Positions 1 to 11,474 of a DNA stretch of 64,000 nucleotides are shown here, piece by piece (position 1 is the stretch's first letter; each line of letters opens with the position of its first letter). The stretch spans positions 45,308,012 to 45,372,011 of the forward strand of contig CM059971.1 in NCBI GenBank assembly GCA_030490835.1, written 5' to 3'. The translations under genes and the position numbers were made by a program. The stretch is from Annona cherimola. Its lineage: Eukaryota > Streptophyta > Magnoliopsida > Magnoliales > Annonaceae. Under the pieces are notes generated by a model. That model was given only the letters and a program-made list of their open reading frames with translations. It was not told the origin of the DNA and did not search any database.

Positions 1-1734
1 GGGGGTAAAATCTAATTTTGTCAAAAATCAAAAAATATAAATAGGGGGAAAGGTGAGAACGACCAGAAGCACTCCAAGCTTGAAAACTTCAAGCATTCCC
101 ACCCCCAAACACGTTTTTGCCCTTTAGAGAAAGAAGGAGAAAGTTAGAGAGAAAAAGTGTGAGAAAAAGAGGCGTATCTCCGCTTCGGGTAAGTGATTTC
201 TACCCAAATTTCTTTTGGATGTTAAGTAAGGTAAAACCATGCTTAGATAATCTCCAAGCATGAGAAAATAAGTATAGATATAATGTTTAAATGGAATTGT
301 GCCGAAACATCAAAAATTTGGAGCGAAGATAGGGTATTTGGGAAGATAGCATATGATATGTGAAAATAATGCTCCAAAATTGATAAGTGATGATTTGGGA
401 TGTATGATTATGATAAATATGATGTTGGAATAATGATATATTAATTTCATGATTTTTGGAATTAAGGATTATGCTTAAGTGAATTTATGATGATTTTTAG
501 TATACGGAGAAAATGATTTTTTTTGGCCAAGTAAATGATGATAAATTCAAAATATAAAAAATGTCCAATGATATACTAGGCATAAGGTATGTCTTGGTAT
601 TTTTTTATTTTTGGAAAAAATATCAATTTTTAAAACCCATTAACAGTAACCACGTCGTTGTGAATAGTAACCACGGATGAACAGTGATTTTGCTACAGTG
701 ATATGCTACAGTGAACAGCGTGATTTTGGAGAAAATTTGGAAATTAATATTTGAATATAAGTATGGAATTTTTGAAGAATTTATGGACAAAAATATCTAT
801 GTAAAGAAATAATGCCCAAATATTATAAAGCATACATGGGAAGCAGCTTAAATAGAGGAAATGAAATATCCTTTGTCCTTGAATAGGAAAAGGAAAAGAG
901 AAGGTCGAAGACACCTCCTAAGAAGGTAAGCAAGTTATATGTTTTGCAAATTATTTCCAAAATGCTTGAAATTGTTTGCAAGTTGCTTTATGAAATTTAT
1001 TTAAGGTTGGCCATACCTATAACTGCTTTACATGAACTGAAGTTCGTTTTGTGAAATTATTTATTAAATGCTTTTTATGAAATTGTTTATGATTTGCAAA
1101 TATCATGCCGGCATGTGTATGAGAATGAGCATGTGCACGAGGAATAGGCCTTAGTCGAGGTAGTAAGCGGACCGGATGTCCCCCTCGCTATTGCCAAGTC
1201 TTTTAATAGGCCCAGGCCGGCGGCGACCTCCCTGAAATGGGAGCATGTATGGGATGGGCGCCTAGCTAGCGTTGCATCCAAAGGAATGTCATGAATACTA
1301 TGTATGCATTGCATTTACATTTTACGAAATGCATGAAAATGATTGAAAAATTATGTATAGCTTGCTTACTGAGTATTATTACTTACCCATGCTTTTTCAA
1401 CAACAGACATGAAATGATGATGAAGGCAGCATGCCAAGTGTTATGTAGTTTTTGATATAAATGATGTTTATGTAAACTTTATGTAAAGTCAACGATGATA
1501 ATTTTGAGATGAAAAGGGAATATTTTTATTCCAATGAAAATGTTTATGGAATAGTTTTTTATCATAACTGTGTTATGTGAAATATATTTCAAATTGGATG
1601 AATGATGGGAATTTTCCATGTATTGATGAAAAAAAAATCCTGCCGTGTGATCAGGGCAACAATCCTGAGTCACGTTTACCAAGCAAAACGATCCCGGAGT
1701 AAGGCTTCTAGGCACCTCGGTTCGGGGCGCCACA
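1..1734 (+). mobile_element. LTR C, 3' part (Tekay/Del-like family, sense +)
   Basis: This is the right-hand part of a long plus-strand LTR whose 5' end lies left of the window. It ends in the family terminus GGGGCGCCACA at 1734, next to minus-strand LTR sequence. It carries, in order, a TATA box (36-44), a splice-donor-like GGTAAGTG (188-195), a second donor-like GAAGGTAAGCAAG near 923, the GC-rich conserved module (about 1130-1280), and the terminal segment. Read in reverse complement it aligns by eye with LTR D (7911-18868). The short reading frames inside it are random. It is non-coding retrotransposon sequence. The solo or full-length status cannot be decided because the left end is missing. 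Confidence 0.85.
36..44 (+). promoter_or_regulatory. TATA box of LTR C
   Basis: TATAAATAG is followed by a run of G, then a purine-rich leader and a GGTAAGTG donor-like site about 145 bases further on. The same box recurs in the opposite orientation in LTR D at 17039-17047 with similar flanks, so it is a conserved family feature and probably the LTR promoter. Transcription was not tested. Confidence 0.6.
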
Positions 1735-4700
1735 CCTTGTCCACTTATTACCTCAACTAGCCTACTTGATTTCCATTACATGCATGTCTTTTAGTCACCC
1801 CGGCATTATATACCTCCTTACACATGGAACTTGTCATTCTCATGTAGAGAATCCTTTGCACCATCCCTCTTTAATATCATTTCAAAGAAACATCGTATAG
1901 CGTAATTGTGAAACAGTGAGCAATCATTTATTTCAATAGAAATAAACATTTCAATACTCGTATAGACAAGGAATGGTCATCCTTAAACAACTTGGAAAGC
2001 ATTTAAAACAAAAGTCATTTAGAAAGCTGCTTGCTTAGCTCGCTTGCTTAGCTTTCCGTTTCGCTTATCCCTTTGCCTTTGCCTATACATATAAGAATGA
2101 TATAACATTCATATATTTCCTCTGCTTGCATTCAAATTAGTTTTTCAACCCATTTTCATTAAAATACATAATTCCTTCGACTTCTCAAGTCGTTATGCCC
2201 GTATAACACATATTAGTGCATTACATGGGCTTTTACACATCATATTTAGTCCCCTAAGTAGGGTAATCATTCAATCACATAATAATCATCCAATAATTAT
2301 TATTTAATGACTCATTACCTTTCTTAAGCTATTTTTCACTTATTTTCCAAAATTCACACATCGTTGCTCATTTTAAGCACCCGTTGTTGCCTTAAGCCTC
2401 ATTAATTAATCCCAAAATTTGAGATTAACATCATGCAATTCTAAACAGAAATATATTCACAAAATTTATCATATTTTCATGCATGTTTTCACAAAACCAA
2501 ATTACATAGGTCATTTACCACTCATGCATGTCTATCCTTTCACATATAACTATTTAACAATTCATATATGAGGCATTTCATAAAATTTTCCAAGTCAGCA
2601 ATTTAATCCACATTTCAGCATGATAATTATTCTTAATTACCACTGTACTTAGGGTATTTTTATGGAATTTAAATCCACTAATCATAGGTTTCCAAAACAG
2701 AAACTTTGGAACCCATTTTCACCCATTTAACGTGTTTTTTGACACATAACCCTAAGCAGTTTTATAAATTCGAATTTTCAGCAATTAATCCAACTTTTCC
2801 TAACCTAAATTTATGTTATTAATATATATATCAATTTGGATCATTTCTACGTAGGTTTCATATTTCTTTTTGATTTTTTCTCGAACTATCCACATATGCT
2901 GAAATCTCTAAATCTTGATTTATAATCAAATCAAGGTATTAAATTCTGAAATTTCTATCATACATCAATATTAATTAACTTTCATAAGTATTTTATCACA
3001 AAATATTAACATTATATATTTATTTTGGCATTTTCACTATACTAGACAGTGTTGTGAGTTTAGGGTCAGCCCTAATCACGTGAATTATAAACCATACTAA
3101 TATCACCCAGAAATAAATTTTGATTTTTGTCCAGTTATCCTCATGATGGCTTATACATCATATAAAAATTTAATATGAAAAATCCTTCTACAAAAATTAT
3201 TAAAAATCATTTACTACAGCTGATCCTGTCACCCGTTCTACCCTGTTTAGGTCAATTTTCTCAGATTTTAAATTTGAAACCTGCTTAATATTTCAATCTA
3301 AAATTTTGTTCGTCCCTTAATAATCATATAATGAGCTTGTAAACAAATATTAATGGTGAAAATCCTTCGTTTACTACTTCATTCATATTTTGATTTATAA
3401 CATCATATAACTTCCAGATTTGAGGCATAAAATCAAGATTAACATATACTTACTTGATTAATTGGTAATCCCTCCTTTTCCCCTTCTTTTTTCCTTGTTT
3501 TTCTTCCTTATTTTCTGGATCTAGATCTGGACATGAGGGCCACCTTGGGGAGATGGAATTTCAGCACTTAGAATTTTTCCAGAGCTCCATTCATGTGAAT
3601 GTGCAACCCATTTTATAGTGCTGGATTTTCCAGCTATGGGCTCCACTTTGGAGCTGGATTTTCCACATTATTCAATGAAAACTTATCCTCCTAATGTTCT
3701 GGTTACATATTATCCATGTAAAATAATTTTTACACATTTTAATAAAACTAAAAATCTGCTCACATCTCAACCCCACAACTGTCCACCAAATCACATCCAC
3801 CATTGCTGCCCATTTTCATATTTTTTTCATATTTTATTAATCTCAATTTAAGGGTACCTAATTACCCTTCAATTCATTCATTAATTTGGCATAATTAATT
3901 TAGCAAAAAGGCAGCAACCACACATCATTTTGCACGTCATTTGCATGCAACAAGTTGTCAACTTTTCATCCATCCATGGCAACTGCTGTTCACGAATTTT
4001 CTTGGATTTTTTCTACATGATTAAATTCTCATTTATGTATCCCAACATGTCAACTATATATATACATAATTTATAAAATAAAAATTGTAAAAATAAACAG
4101 TAGCAATAGCCCATTGACGTCCATATGCATATCACCTCTCCTATGGTCATTTTGAGAACTCTTAGCCCCTTTAATATGGGCATCAATGCATGGATAATTC
4201 ATGGGATTTTTGCATTTTTTAAGTATGCATAAAATACCCTGCATTGCACCTACATTTGACACCTATTTGGTCAATTAAAAATTGCATTAATTCCATGTAC
4301 TCTAGCATTTAATGCATGGTACTCTTTAGGTGCAAAAGTCAAACATATACACCTTTTCCAATGTAGTTATTTTCCCAACATAATTTTCTTAATCCAAACC
4401 TTCCAAAATGTGCATCTCATAATTTTATTCAACTGTTTCAAATTTCATTTCAATCTGATTTTCCTAGCTCAAATTATAGCCGTTTGAAGTTAACGGTTGG
4501 AATTGAGATATGATCAATAAATCATTAAACTAATTTCATCAACGAACTTCATAACCCAATAATCCCATAATATCAAGCCTATCATCATCAAATTTTCTGT
4601 CAAATTTCACTTGAATCCACCTTACAGGCGTTGAGTTATGAATTGTCTATGATTTTCTAACATAATTCCATAATTTCTACTTTAATCTCCATTAATTAAA

Positions 4701-4939
4701 TCATAGAAATTAAACTAAACATTCATTCCACTTTAGCATATTTTAATCCTCATTATGCCCCTTTAGTCACCTTGACTTATATTAGGCTCCGACGATTAAA
4801 TTTTTAATCACCCTTCTTAATTGAACCCTAATTGCAAAATATCATAAAATCCTAAAATCATTCATAATTCATTCAATTCACATATAATTCACATGTATTC
4901 AATACATACATTGAACCCTACTTAGGTTGGGATTTCACA
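1735..4939 (-). mobile_element. LTR B (minus strand), interrupted by LTR C
   Basis: This is minus-strand LTR sequence of the same long-LTR family. On the plus strand it ends in TTAGGTTGGGATTTCACA (to 4939), the complement of the sense start TGTGAAA. The piece at about 1780-1860 matches LTR D near 9240-9330 by eye (the GCATTATATACCTC block). An antisense TATA-like CTATAAAA lies at about 3612-3619, and a donor-like AAGTAAGTAT in sense lies at 3446-3455. The beginning of B lies left of LTR C, outside the window. No coding sequence was recognised. Confidence 0.75.
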
Positions 4940-5832
4940 TTTGTATTTTAACAACTCACATGAATCATTCCTCATTTATTCAAGTTTATCTCTCCATACG
5001 TGTTCATTTTTCAACACATAAATCATGTGTTTCTTAAAATTTTTCAAAACAGCAACTTGAGTCCTTAATTAGCATGATTAAACCCCTTAATTAGAACATA
5101 ATTTATGGTTTAATTTTGGATTTTTAATCCATTCATCTTAGGGTTCCAAAACAGCAACATTAGAACCTGTTTTTCATCATTTCAACGCCTATTTTGACAC
5201 TTAAATCAAAACATATTTTTAATCACTTAATTTCAGCAATTAATCATGATTTTATTAACCCAAATTTAGGGCATTAATACATATTTAATAATCCAAAATT
5301 CGTTTGCTTGTATACAGCAACTTCCATATGCATTTTGGATATCCTTTTTGCATCATTTTGGATGTCCACATATATGCCCCTACAAATCAGATTTAGGGAA
5401 ATCATCTCAACCCACTTTGAATGTCCAACATACTCTAAAATTAGGGTATTTTACCCTCTTAATCATCCATAAATTATTTGGGCTAATTCATATATCATTT
5501 TTAACACAAAATCATGAAAATCGGGTCATACGTGTAACCCTAATTCGTATCCTTTCTAAAATTCATAACTTAAGCCCAAATCATCATATGTAATTCATTA
5601 AATCATGAATCATCATGTAATCATCATTAAACATCAAAACAGCAACATCACATAGGGTTTAAGAAAATTTAAGTTATGATTTTCAGCCCATAATCAAGGG
5701 GTATACTTACATGTATTGGATCAAACTTGAACCAAATTTCCATGGCTTGGTTCCTCTTCCTCCTCCAATTTTCCTTCTCTTTTTCTCCTTTTTTTTCTTC
5801 CCTTCCTTTCTGCGGGAAAGGAACGTGCTTGC

Positions 5833-7326
5833 TGTTGGTCCCGAGTTAATAACAATTACCCAAGAGGGGAGGGGTGAATTAGGTATTTAAAATTTTTAAC
5901 TTAAACAGAAACTTTACCCCAGATTAATCTAGTCCCCTTTATGAAGAAACAAATGGAAAGCGATATAGTATTGAGAGCAGAAATAAAAATCAACAAGAAA
6001 AATTTTATAGTGGTTCAGGCAACCTTCTCTACTCCACTCTTCCAAGCTCACACCTCTTGTGACTTGGGTTCCACTATGTATTTCACAAATACAACTAGAG
6101 CCACTGCTCTCTTCTGGATTCCAGCTCTAGGGTGCATCAACAATTCACAGCACAAGTAGGTGACGAGTTCCACTCCAATCACACATTACTTTTCTTACAT
6201 TTGATCTTAGTTACCCAAACTAAATCAAGTTCAATACAACAAGAGAAATTAAAAAGAAGTTTCTACACGTTACTGGTGTGTAGAGGCAGATTTGGAGTAG
6301 AGAAGAACTTGTACAGCAGTGTTGATGATTCAATAAGCAGCTCTTGGCAGTTTGAAATCGGAGTTCTTCTATATAATGGCTTGATCAATTAATGCTCTTT
6401 GAGATGGGAGTTGTGCTCAATCAATGAATTCTCAGCTACCCTCCTTGTTCATATTGAATGCCTTTATAACTGTTGAGGGAATCCGAACGTTTAGAAGTAG
6501 GTAGCATGCATTTAATGCGCCAACGTTCGAAAATTTCCGACTGTTGCGACCCCAAGTCACAGGTGGAGTCCACTTCGGGTGCGACTTCACTTTCTCAACT
6601 TGCTTGATGAACTTGAAATTCTTGGAGATGACTTTGTTCTCTTGATATTCTTCAAATTAATGTTCTTCCCTTGATTTTACTTAAGATTATTTATAATTCT
6701 TCTATCTTAAAAATATTTGACTCCATGTCTTGAGTCTTGAGTCTTGGGATGAAGGGAAGATGTCCGAGCATGTGTTCATGAATCAACATGATGGATTCAT
6801 GCAACCCTGATTGCTTTGGTCTTCATTTGAGCTTCATTTGATTTGAGTTGACATGATCTGCAAGTTCTGCACTGAAGTCGAAGCTGGAATCGACTTAGTC
6901 TGCAATTTCACCCAAGTCGCATGCGGAGTCGACTTGGGATGCGACTTCGGCAGCTTTCATCCCCGATTTCAACTCTGGACGAAAATGACATCTCGAAGTC
7001 GCTACTGGAGTCAACTTGATCTGCGACTTCATCCAAGTCGCATGCGGAGTCGACTTGGGATGCGACTTCGGCAGCTTTGCTCCTCGATTTCAACTCTGGA
7101 TGAAAACGACGCTTTGAAGTCGCTTCTTGAGTCGACTTGGGGATCGACTTGGCCTAAGTCGAAGCCTGAGTAGACTTGGAAATCGACTTGACTTGTCATG
7201 CTTCATTTTCTTCATTTGTATATCCTTTAATCATCTTCACAAACATGTTAGTAACCAAAACTTACTCAAATTAATTTGTTAATCATCAGAACATAAACTT
7301 GGCTTATTTTCCACATGTTTCCAACA
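5833..7326 (+). mobile_element. Solo LTR K, copia-type, TSD CTTGC
   Basis: This 1494-bp unit starts TGTTGGTCCC and ends TTTCCAACA. It is flanked by perfect 5-bp duplications CTTGC (5828-5832 and 7327-7331), so it is a complete insertion left as a solo LTR. A second copy, I, is at 51136-52837. The TGTTGG...CCAACA termini are typical of Ty1/copia LTRs; the SIRE/Maximus group is only a guess. A TATA-like CTATATAATGG near 6369 supports + orientation. The 3' third carries AGTCG/CGACT palindromes. It has no coding capacity. Confidence 0.88.
6870..7190. repeat. Array of AAGTCG...CGACTT palindromes in LTR K
   Basis: AAGTCGCA, GTCGACTT and TGCGACTTC blocks alternate, so that each AAGTCG is followed within about 10-25 bases by CGACTT, giving nested inverted repeats. 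About six such half-site pairs can be counted. The same array, with different spacing, lies in LTR I. Because the repeats are palindromic, ORFs appear on both strands here; they are not genes. Confidence 0.75.
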
Positions 7327-8342
7327 CTTGCTGCCTTGCTTGGGGTTTTTCTTCCTATTTGATTTTTCTCTTTCTCTCTCCTACCCATATGGATGACCAC
7401 CTCATGTATGGCTAGATTTCCTAGCTGTGTGGGGCCCATTTTCCACATCATTTGACAGCTAATTAAAGCATATTTATCCCCTATTGCTGACATGAAAAAA
7501 TATTATCCATTTAAATTAGATAATTATCCAAATAAAATCCATATCGTCAAGGGACATCAAGCTGTCCCCATTGGAACGTCCCCTTTTTGCAGCAGCTTTG
7601 CCATTTTTTCCACAGTGAATTTACTTTAATTAATGGGTATTTAATTATACTAGCTAATAGCCTACTTAGGAGACCATTTGGCTTATTAAAAATCATAAAA
7701 ATTCGGATACAGTAGCTTAGTCGTCCACATCTCCTGCTGTCTATTTATTGTCCATGAATTCACATCCATATCATCTGCCCCTTTTTGCAATTTTTCCACA
7801 AGATTGCAGCTTTTAATTAATATACACTTAATTACCCTAGCAAGGAGCTCATTTAAGGGTCAAATTACCGATTAAAAAATCATTAAAAATCACAAAAAGC
7901 AACTTGGACGTGTGCGGCGCCCCGAACCGAGGCGTCACATTTGTCCTTACTCCGGGATCTTGTCGATTGGGAAGTGTGAATCAGGATTGTTGCCCTGATC
8001 ACGCGGCGAGTACTTAATTGGATCTCGTCCAATTTTCTTTTTCTTTTTCTTTTTTTCATCACATAAACATATACTCATCATCATTCGTAATGGACTTATC
8101 CATATCATCATAAATCATCAATTTCTCATATTATTCATAACTTCATAATTTCATACAATCTATGTCCTTTCTCATCATATCCCATTAGGGAATTTGTTCA
8201 TACAAAGATCTACTATCCTTTGTAGATTCTTCTTTCTCCTTTAGCAACTCATGCCCTTCATCTCTTGTCTTTCCCTACACCTGTCTGAGGTTGGGAAAAC
8301 AAAATATGAGTCGAAACTCAATAAGCAAGCATTTTTCATTTT

Positions 8343-8548
8343 AAATGCATTCCTCTCCATTCGATAGAAGACACTTATCAAGTGATCAACTACCAACGGA
8401 ACAGAAACCTTTTCGTAAACCATATTTCGAAACCTTTCATAAACCATTCATGTAAATTATTCGTAAATGCATTTCTCTCCATTCGATAGGAGACACTTAG
8501 CAAGTGATCAACTATCAATGGAATAGAAACCTTTTCATAAACATTGGA
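8343..8548. repeat. Imperfect tandem duplication of the tail-hairpin segment in LTR D
   Basis: The segment with CTCTCCATTCGATAG and the hairpin GACACTTATCAAGTGATC occurs twice about 120 bp apart (beginning near 8343 and 8463), each followed by an AGAAACCTTTTC block. Other LTR copies carry it once. Confidence 0.7.
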
Positions 8549-9362
8549 TGTGCAAATGCTTCCTTTCCACTCCTGACATAAACCTTCGTGTGCGGGTATG
8601 CTAGCCCAGGGAACATCCACATAACATGGCCCAATACGCCGGCTGTCTCCGACTTGGCCTCATCAAGAGGAACCTCTCTTCCTCCTGACGCCTACATGGT
8701 TCCTACATGCATGATTCTTGATTTTCCAGGCATTATATACCTCTTACACCAGGTGACTTGTCATTCTCATGTAGAGGATTATTTGCATCATCCCTTAAAA
8801 ATATCTTTTCAAATCCATGTGTGCAAATGCTTCCTTTCCACTCCTGACATAAACCTTCGTGTGCGGGTACGCTAGCCCAGGGAACATCTCACATAATATG
8901 GTCTAATACGCCGGCTGTCTCCGACTTGGCCTCATCAAGAGGAACCTCTCTTCCTCTTGACGCCTAAATGGTTCCTACATGCATGACTCTTGATTTTCCA
9001 GGCATTATATACCTCTTACACCAGGTGACTTGTCATTCTCATGTAGAGGATTATTTGCATCATCCCTTAAAAATATCTTTTCAAATCCATGTGTGCAAAT
9101 ACTTTCTTTCCATTGCTGACATAAACCTTCGTGTGTGGGTACGCTAGGCCAGGGAACATCTCACATAACATGGTCCAATACGCCGGCTGTCTCCGACTTG
9201 GCCTCATCAAGAGGAACCTCTCTTCCTCTTGACGCCTACATGGTTCCTACATGCATGACTTTTGATTACCCCAGCATTATATACCTCTTACACCAGGTAA
9301 CTTGCCATTCTCATTTAGAGAATTATTTGCACCATCCCTTAAAAATATAATTTCAAATCCAT
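8549..9362. repeat. Triplicated 271/272-bp segment in LTR D
   Basis: Three head-to-tail copies begin at 8549, 8820 and 9092 with TGTGCAAAT. Each contains the GACATAAACCTTCGTGTG, CCGGCTGTCTCCGACTTGGCC and GCATTATATACCTCTTACAC blocks. They differ at only a few positions (for example TTCCTCCTGACG versus TTCCTCTTGACG). Part of the LTR's conserved GC-rich block is therefore amplified locally. Confidence 0.9.
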
Positions 9363-9599
9363 GCTTTCCTTTTCAATCCATGTATGAAAATGCAATGCAT
9401 TCATTCAAACATAACATTCCTTTGCCTCCACCTCTGGGGAGGACGCCGTCGGCACACAGCCCATACGACTCGGCAATAGTGAAGGGGGACGCTCTGATCC
9501 GCTTTTTACCTCCACCAAAGCCTCTTCCTTTTACATCATACATGTTCACATGTCCATAAACATCACATGATATCAATATGCCGGCATGACTTTGATGAG

Positions 9600-10028
9600 A
9601 TATATTTTAAAAAAATATATATATATATATAAAAAAAAAAAAAAAAAAAAAAAATTTGCAGCTGTGAAGAGATATATATATATATATATGATAGAATTAT
9701 ATGATGAGGATTCAAAGCAACAAAAAGGAAGATTTCTCCGCGATGGATTTTATTTCCATGCTGCAGAATAATTATGTGAAAATTAGACAGCAAATAAGAC
9801 AACGGTCGTATGGCCTGTGCCTAAAGTCAGAACAGCAAAGAGCTGGCAACAACAACTCCAGAAACCCATCCTCTCAACTCCACCCGTTTTGATGATCAAA
9901 CCAAAGCTACAGCAGCAAGCAAAGAGGTGTAGTTTGGACGAAGAGCGAGCTTGTTGACGGGAAAGGATTACTTGCCGCCCGTTCAAGATGAGAGCTTCAA
10001 AATGAGCTGATCTCCAAGGCTCAGTTTC
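9600..10028. other. AT/poly-A stretch and unrecognised lead of element L
   Basis: A (TA)n/A23/(TA)n low-complexity block (9601-9690) is followed by about 340 bases in which I recognise nothing. The short ORFs on both strands here have no support. Confidence 0.6.
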
Positions 10029-10457
10029 GATCTCATCAGAAACAATAAGAAATCTGCAGGATCTAGGAGCAGAGGGAGAGGACCCGGTCCGGGGCTCGCA
10101 CGTCGCACAGCCAATCACTCCGCAAGTCGTTCTGCGCCAGATTCCATCGGAAAACCCATTCAAGCACCGGATTCGGCGTGGCAGCATGATATGTTCGTCG
10201 GTCAGGTGGCAGCTGCAGCTCCTGCGGTAACAGCGGGGAGACCTTCCGCAATTGAGACAGGCACTAAGCTCTATATCTCGAACTTGGATTATGGAGCCTC
10301 AGACGAGGACGTAAAGGAACTCTTGTCTGAGGTTGGTGACCTGAAGTGATACTCGATCCACTATGACAGGAGTGGAAGATCAAAGGAAACAGCAGAGGTA
10401 GTCTTTGCACGGAGGGCAGATGCCATGGTTGCTGTTAACAGATACAATAATCTGCAG
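10029..10457 (+). pseudogene. ALY/REF (THO complex subunit 4) fragment
   Basis: The reading frame gives DLIRNNKKS, an RG/GP-rich stretch, WQHDMF, then IETGTKLYISNLDYG (RRM RNP2), SEVGDLK, YSIHYDRSGRSK, and the RNP1-side EVVFARRADAMVAV. This is the N-terminal and most of the RRM part of a plant ALY mRNA-export adaptor. One in-frame TGA (10347-10349) replaces the Arg codon normally found after GDLK, probably a C-to-T change. The start codon and C-terminus are missing. The frame runs on, uninterrupted, into LRR sequence at CTGCAGCTT (near 10449-10457). No intron is visible, which suggests capture from mRNA. It is a dead fragment in element L. Confidence 0.88.
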
Positions 10458-10733
10458 CTTTTGGACTTGGGAAACAACATGCTTGAAGGAGGATTTCCCG
10501 AGTTTTTGTTTAATTTCAGTAGGTTGAAGTACTTAGACCTCGGGAACAATCTGTTCACGGGTCCAATTCCAGAGGCTCTTTCTGGACTTAATCTTGACCG
10601 GCTGAATCTTCCTTACAACAACTTCAGTGGGATCTTGCCGGCGGCAACTCCGAAGTTCCGCTCCGCCGCTTTTGTGGGGAACAATCTGGAGCTCTGCGGC
10701 TCGCCTTTGTGGCAATGCAGCAAAAGCGGCTAA
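10449..10733 (+). pseudogene. LRR receptor-kinase fragment (TMKL1-like)
   Basis: LQLLDLGNN, PEFLFNFSRLKYLDLGNN, GPIPEALSGLNLDRLNL, YNNFSGILP and a closing FVGNNLELCGSPLWQC are the last leucine-rich repeats and capping cysteine pair of a plant LRR receptor-like kinase, most like the TMKL1 group. Only about 95 codons are present; no transmembrane or kinase part follows. It is joined in frame behind the ALY piece and stops at TAA 10731-10733, just where the LARP piece begins in another frame. Confidence 0.85.
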
Positions 10734-11040
10734 GAAGCCAGCATGGAACAAGCCGTCAAATGACGTTCTCCTCGAGGCGGGCCCTGTGATGGGGGCCGCT
10801 TGGCCCGCACTCTCTGAGTCTGCTCGGGTGTCGGCTAAATCTTCTGATTCTTCAAGGGTTCCCTCTGATGGATCGACACCAGTTTCCGCCTCTATGGTGC
10901 CTGCGACTGCATCTCCTCTGCCTGGCCCAACTACTAATAATTCAACTCCAAATCAGGTCTTCGTCGCTCGCCACAAATCCTCCAAGCGCGGCGGCGGCGG
11001 CATGGGTCCCACCAACAATGGTGTGCTTGTGCCGGTGCCA
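10731..11040 (+). pseudogene. LARP1 (La-related protein 1) N-terminal fragment
   Basis: Frame 1 gives KKPAWNKPSN, GPVMGAAWPALSES, an S/P-rich stretch, NNSTPN and ARHKSSKRGGGG. This resembles the region upstream of the La motif in plant LARP1a/b/c, which regulate mRNA stability and translation. The La motif itself is absent. It follows the LRR fragment in a different reading frame, so the chimera is not one protein. The right end near 11040-11075 blends into BAM-like sequence. It is a fragment without function. Confidence 0.78.
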
Positions 11041-11071
11041 GCAGAAACGCTTCTCGGCGCCCCTGATAAAT

Positions 11072-11474
11072 CGGCTGCAGCAGCTGCCCAAGCTGGACTT
11101 GAGCAGCAACAAGTTCTCTGGGCCGATCACCCCCACCATCAGCAAGTGCAAGTTGCTGACCTACGTCGACCTTAGCCAGAACCAGCTGTCTGGCTACGTA
11201 CCAGTGAAGATCACCGCCATGAGGATCCTGAATTACTTGAATCTGTCGAGGAACCACCTCGTCGGTAGCATTCCTTCCTCCATCTCGACAATACAGAGCT
11301 TGACATCCGTCGATTTTTCCTACAACAACCTCTCCGGTCTCGTCCCCCGGCACAGGCCTGTTTAGCTACTTCAACTCCGCTTCGTTCGTCGGCAACCCCG
11401 GCCTGTGTGTCCCCTACCTGGGTCCCTGCAGATTCGGTGTTGCCAACAGCACCCATCAAGACCACGTCAAGGGC
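11072..11474 (+). pseudogene. BAM/CLV1-type LRR receptor kinase fragment
   Basis: LPKLDLSSNKFSGPI, ISKCKLLTYVDLSQNQLSG, MRILNYLNLSRNHLVGSIP, IQSLTSVDFSYNNLSGLVP, SYFNSASFVGNPGLC, YLGPC and finally GVANSTHQDHVKG follow the end of the BARELY ANY MERISTEM ectodomain and its juxtamembrane lead. One inserted C at about 11346-11350 shifts the frame after SGLVP. The fragment stops before the transmembrane helix, joining CYP94 sequence at AAGGGCCAC (about 11469-11477), where both source proteins have Lys-Gly. It is truncated on both sides. Confidence 0.88.

Larger units (their letters stand above)
4945..7910 (-). mobile_element. LTR A fragments (minus strand), split by solo LTR K
   Basis: LTR sequence of the same family lies on either side of LTR K, at 4945-5827 and 7332-7910. 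The first part matches E's 3' LTR around 20630-20900 (CAACACATAA and AACAGCAACTT blocks), and the second matches around 21830-22320 (the GGGGCCCATTTTCCACATCA region). B is inserted at its left side; TTTGT at 4940-4944 is the candidate target duplication, but its partner is off-window. The right end is cut by LTR D at 7911. A sense donor-like GTAAGTATAC lies at 5701-5710. No gene was recognised. Confidence 0.65.

Noticed and set aside
6853..7173. 106-codon ORF rich in R/S/L in LTR K (and similar ORFs at 51766-52668)
   Set aside because: Produced by the AAGTCG/CGACTT palindrome array; both strands give the same kind of peptide.
9601..9660. Poly-A tail of a LINE or SINE
   Set aside because: The A run lies between (TA)n blocks at the left end of element L, without a retroposon body or target duplication around it.
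10934..11353. 139-codon minus-strand ORF opposite the LARP/BAM fragments
   Set aside because: Shadow of the plus-strand fragments, which have clear family motifs.
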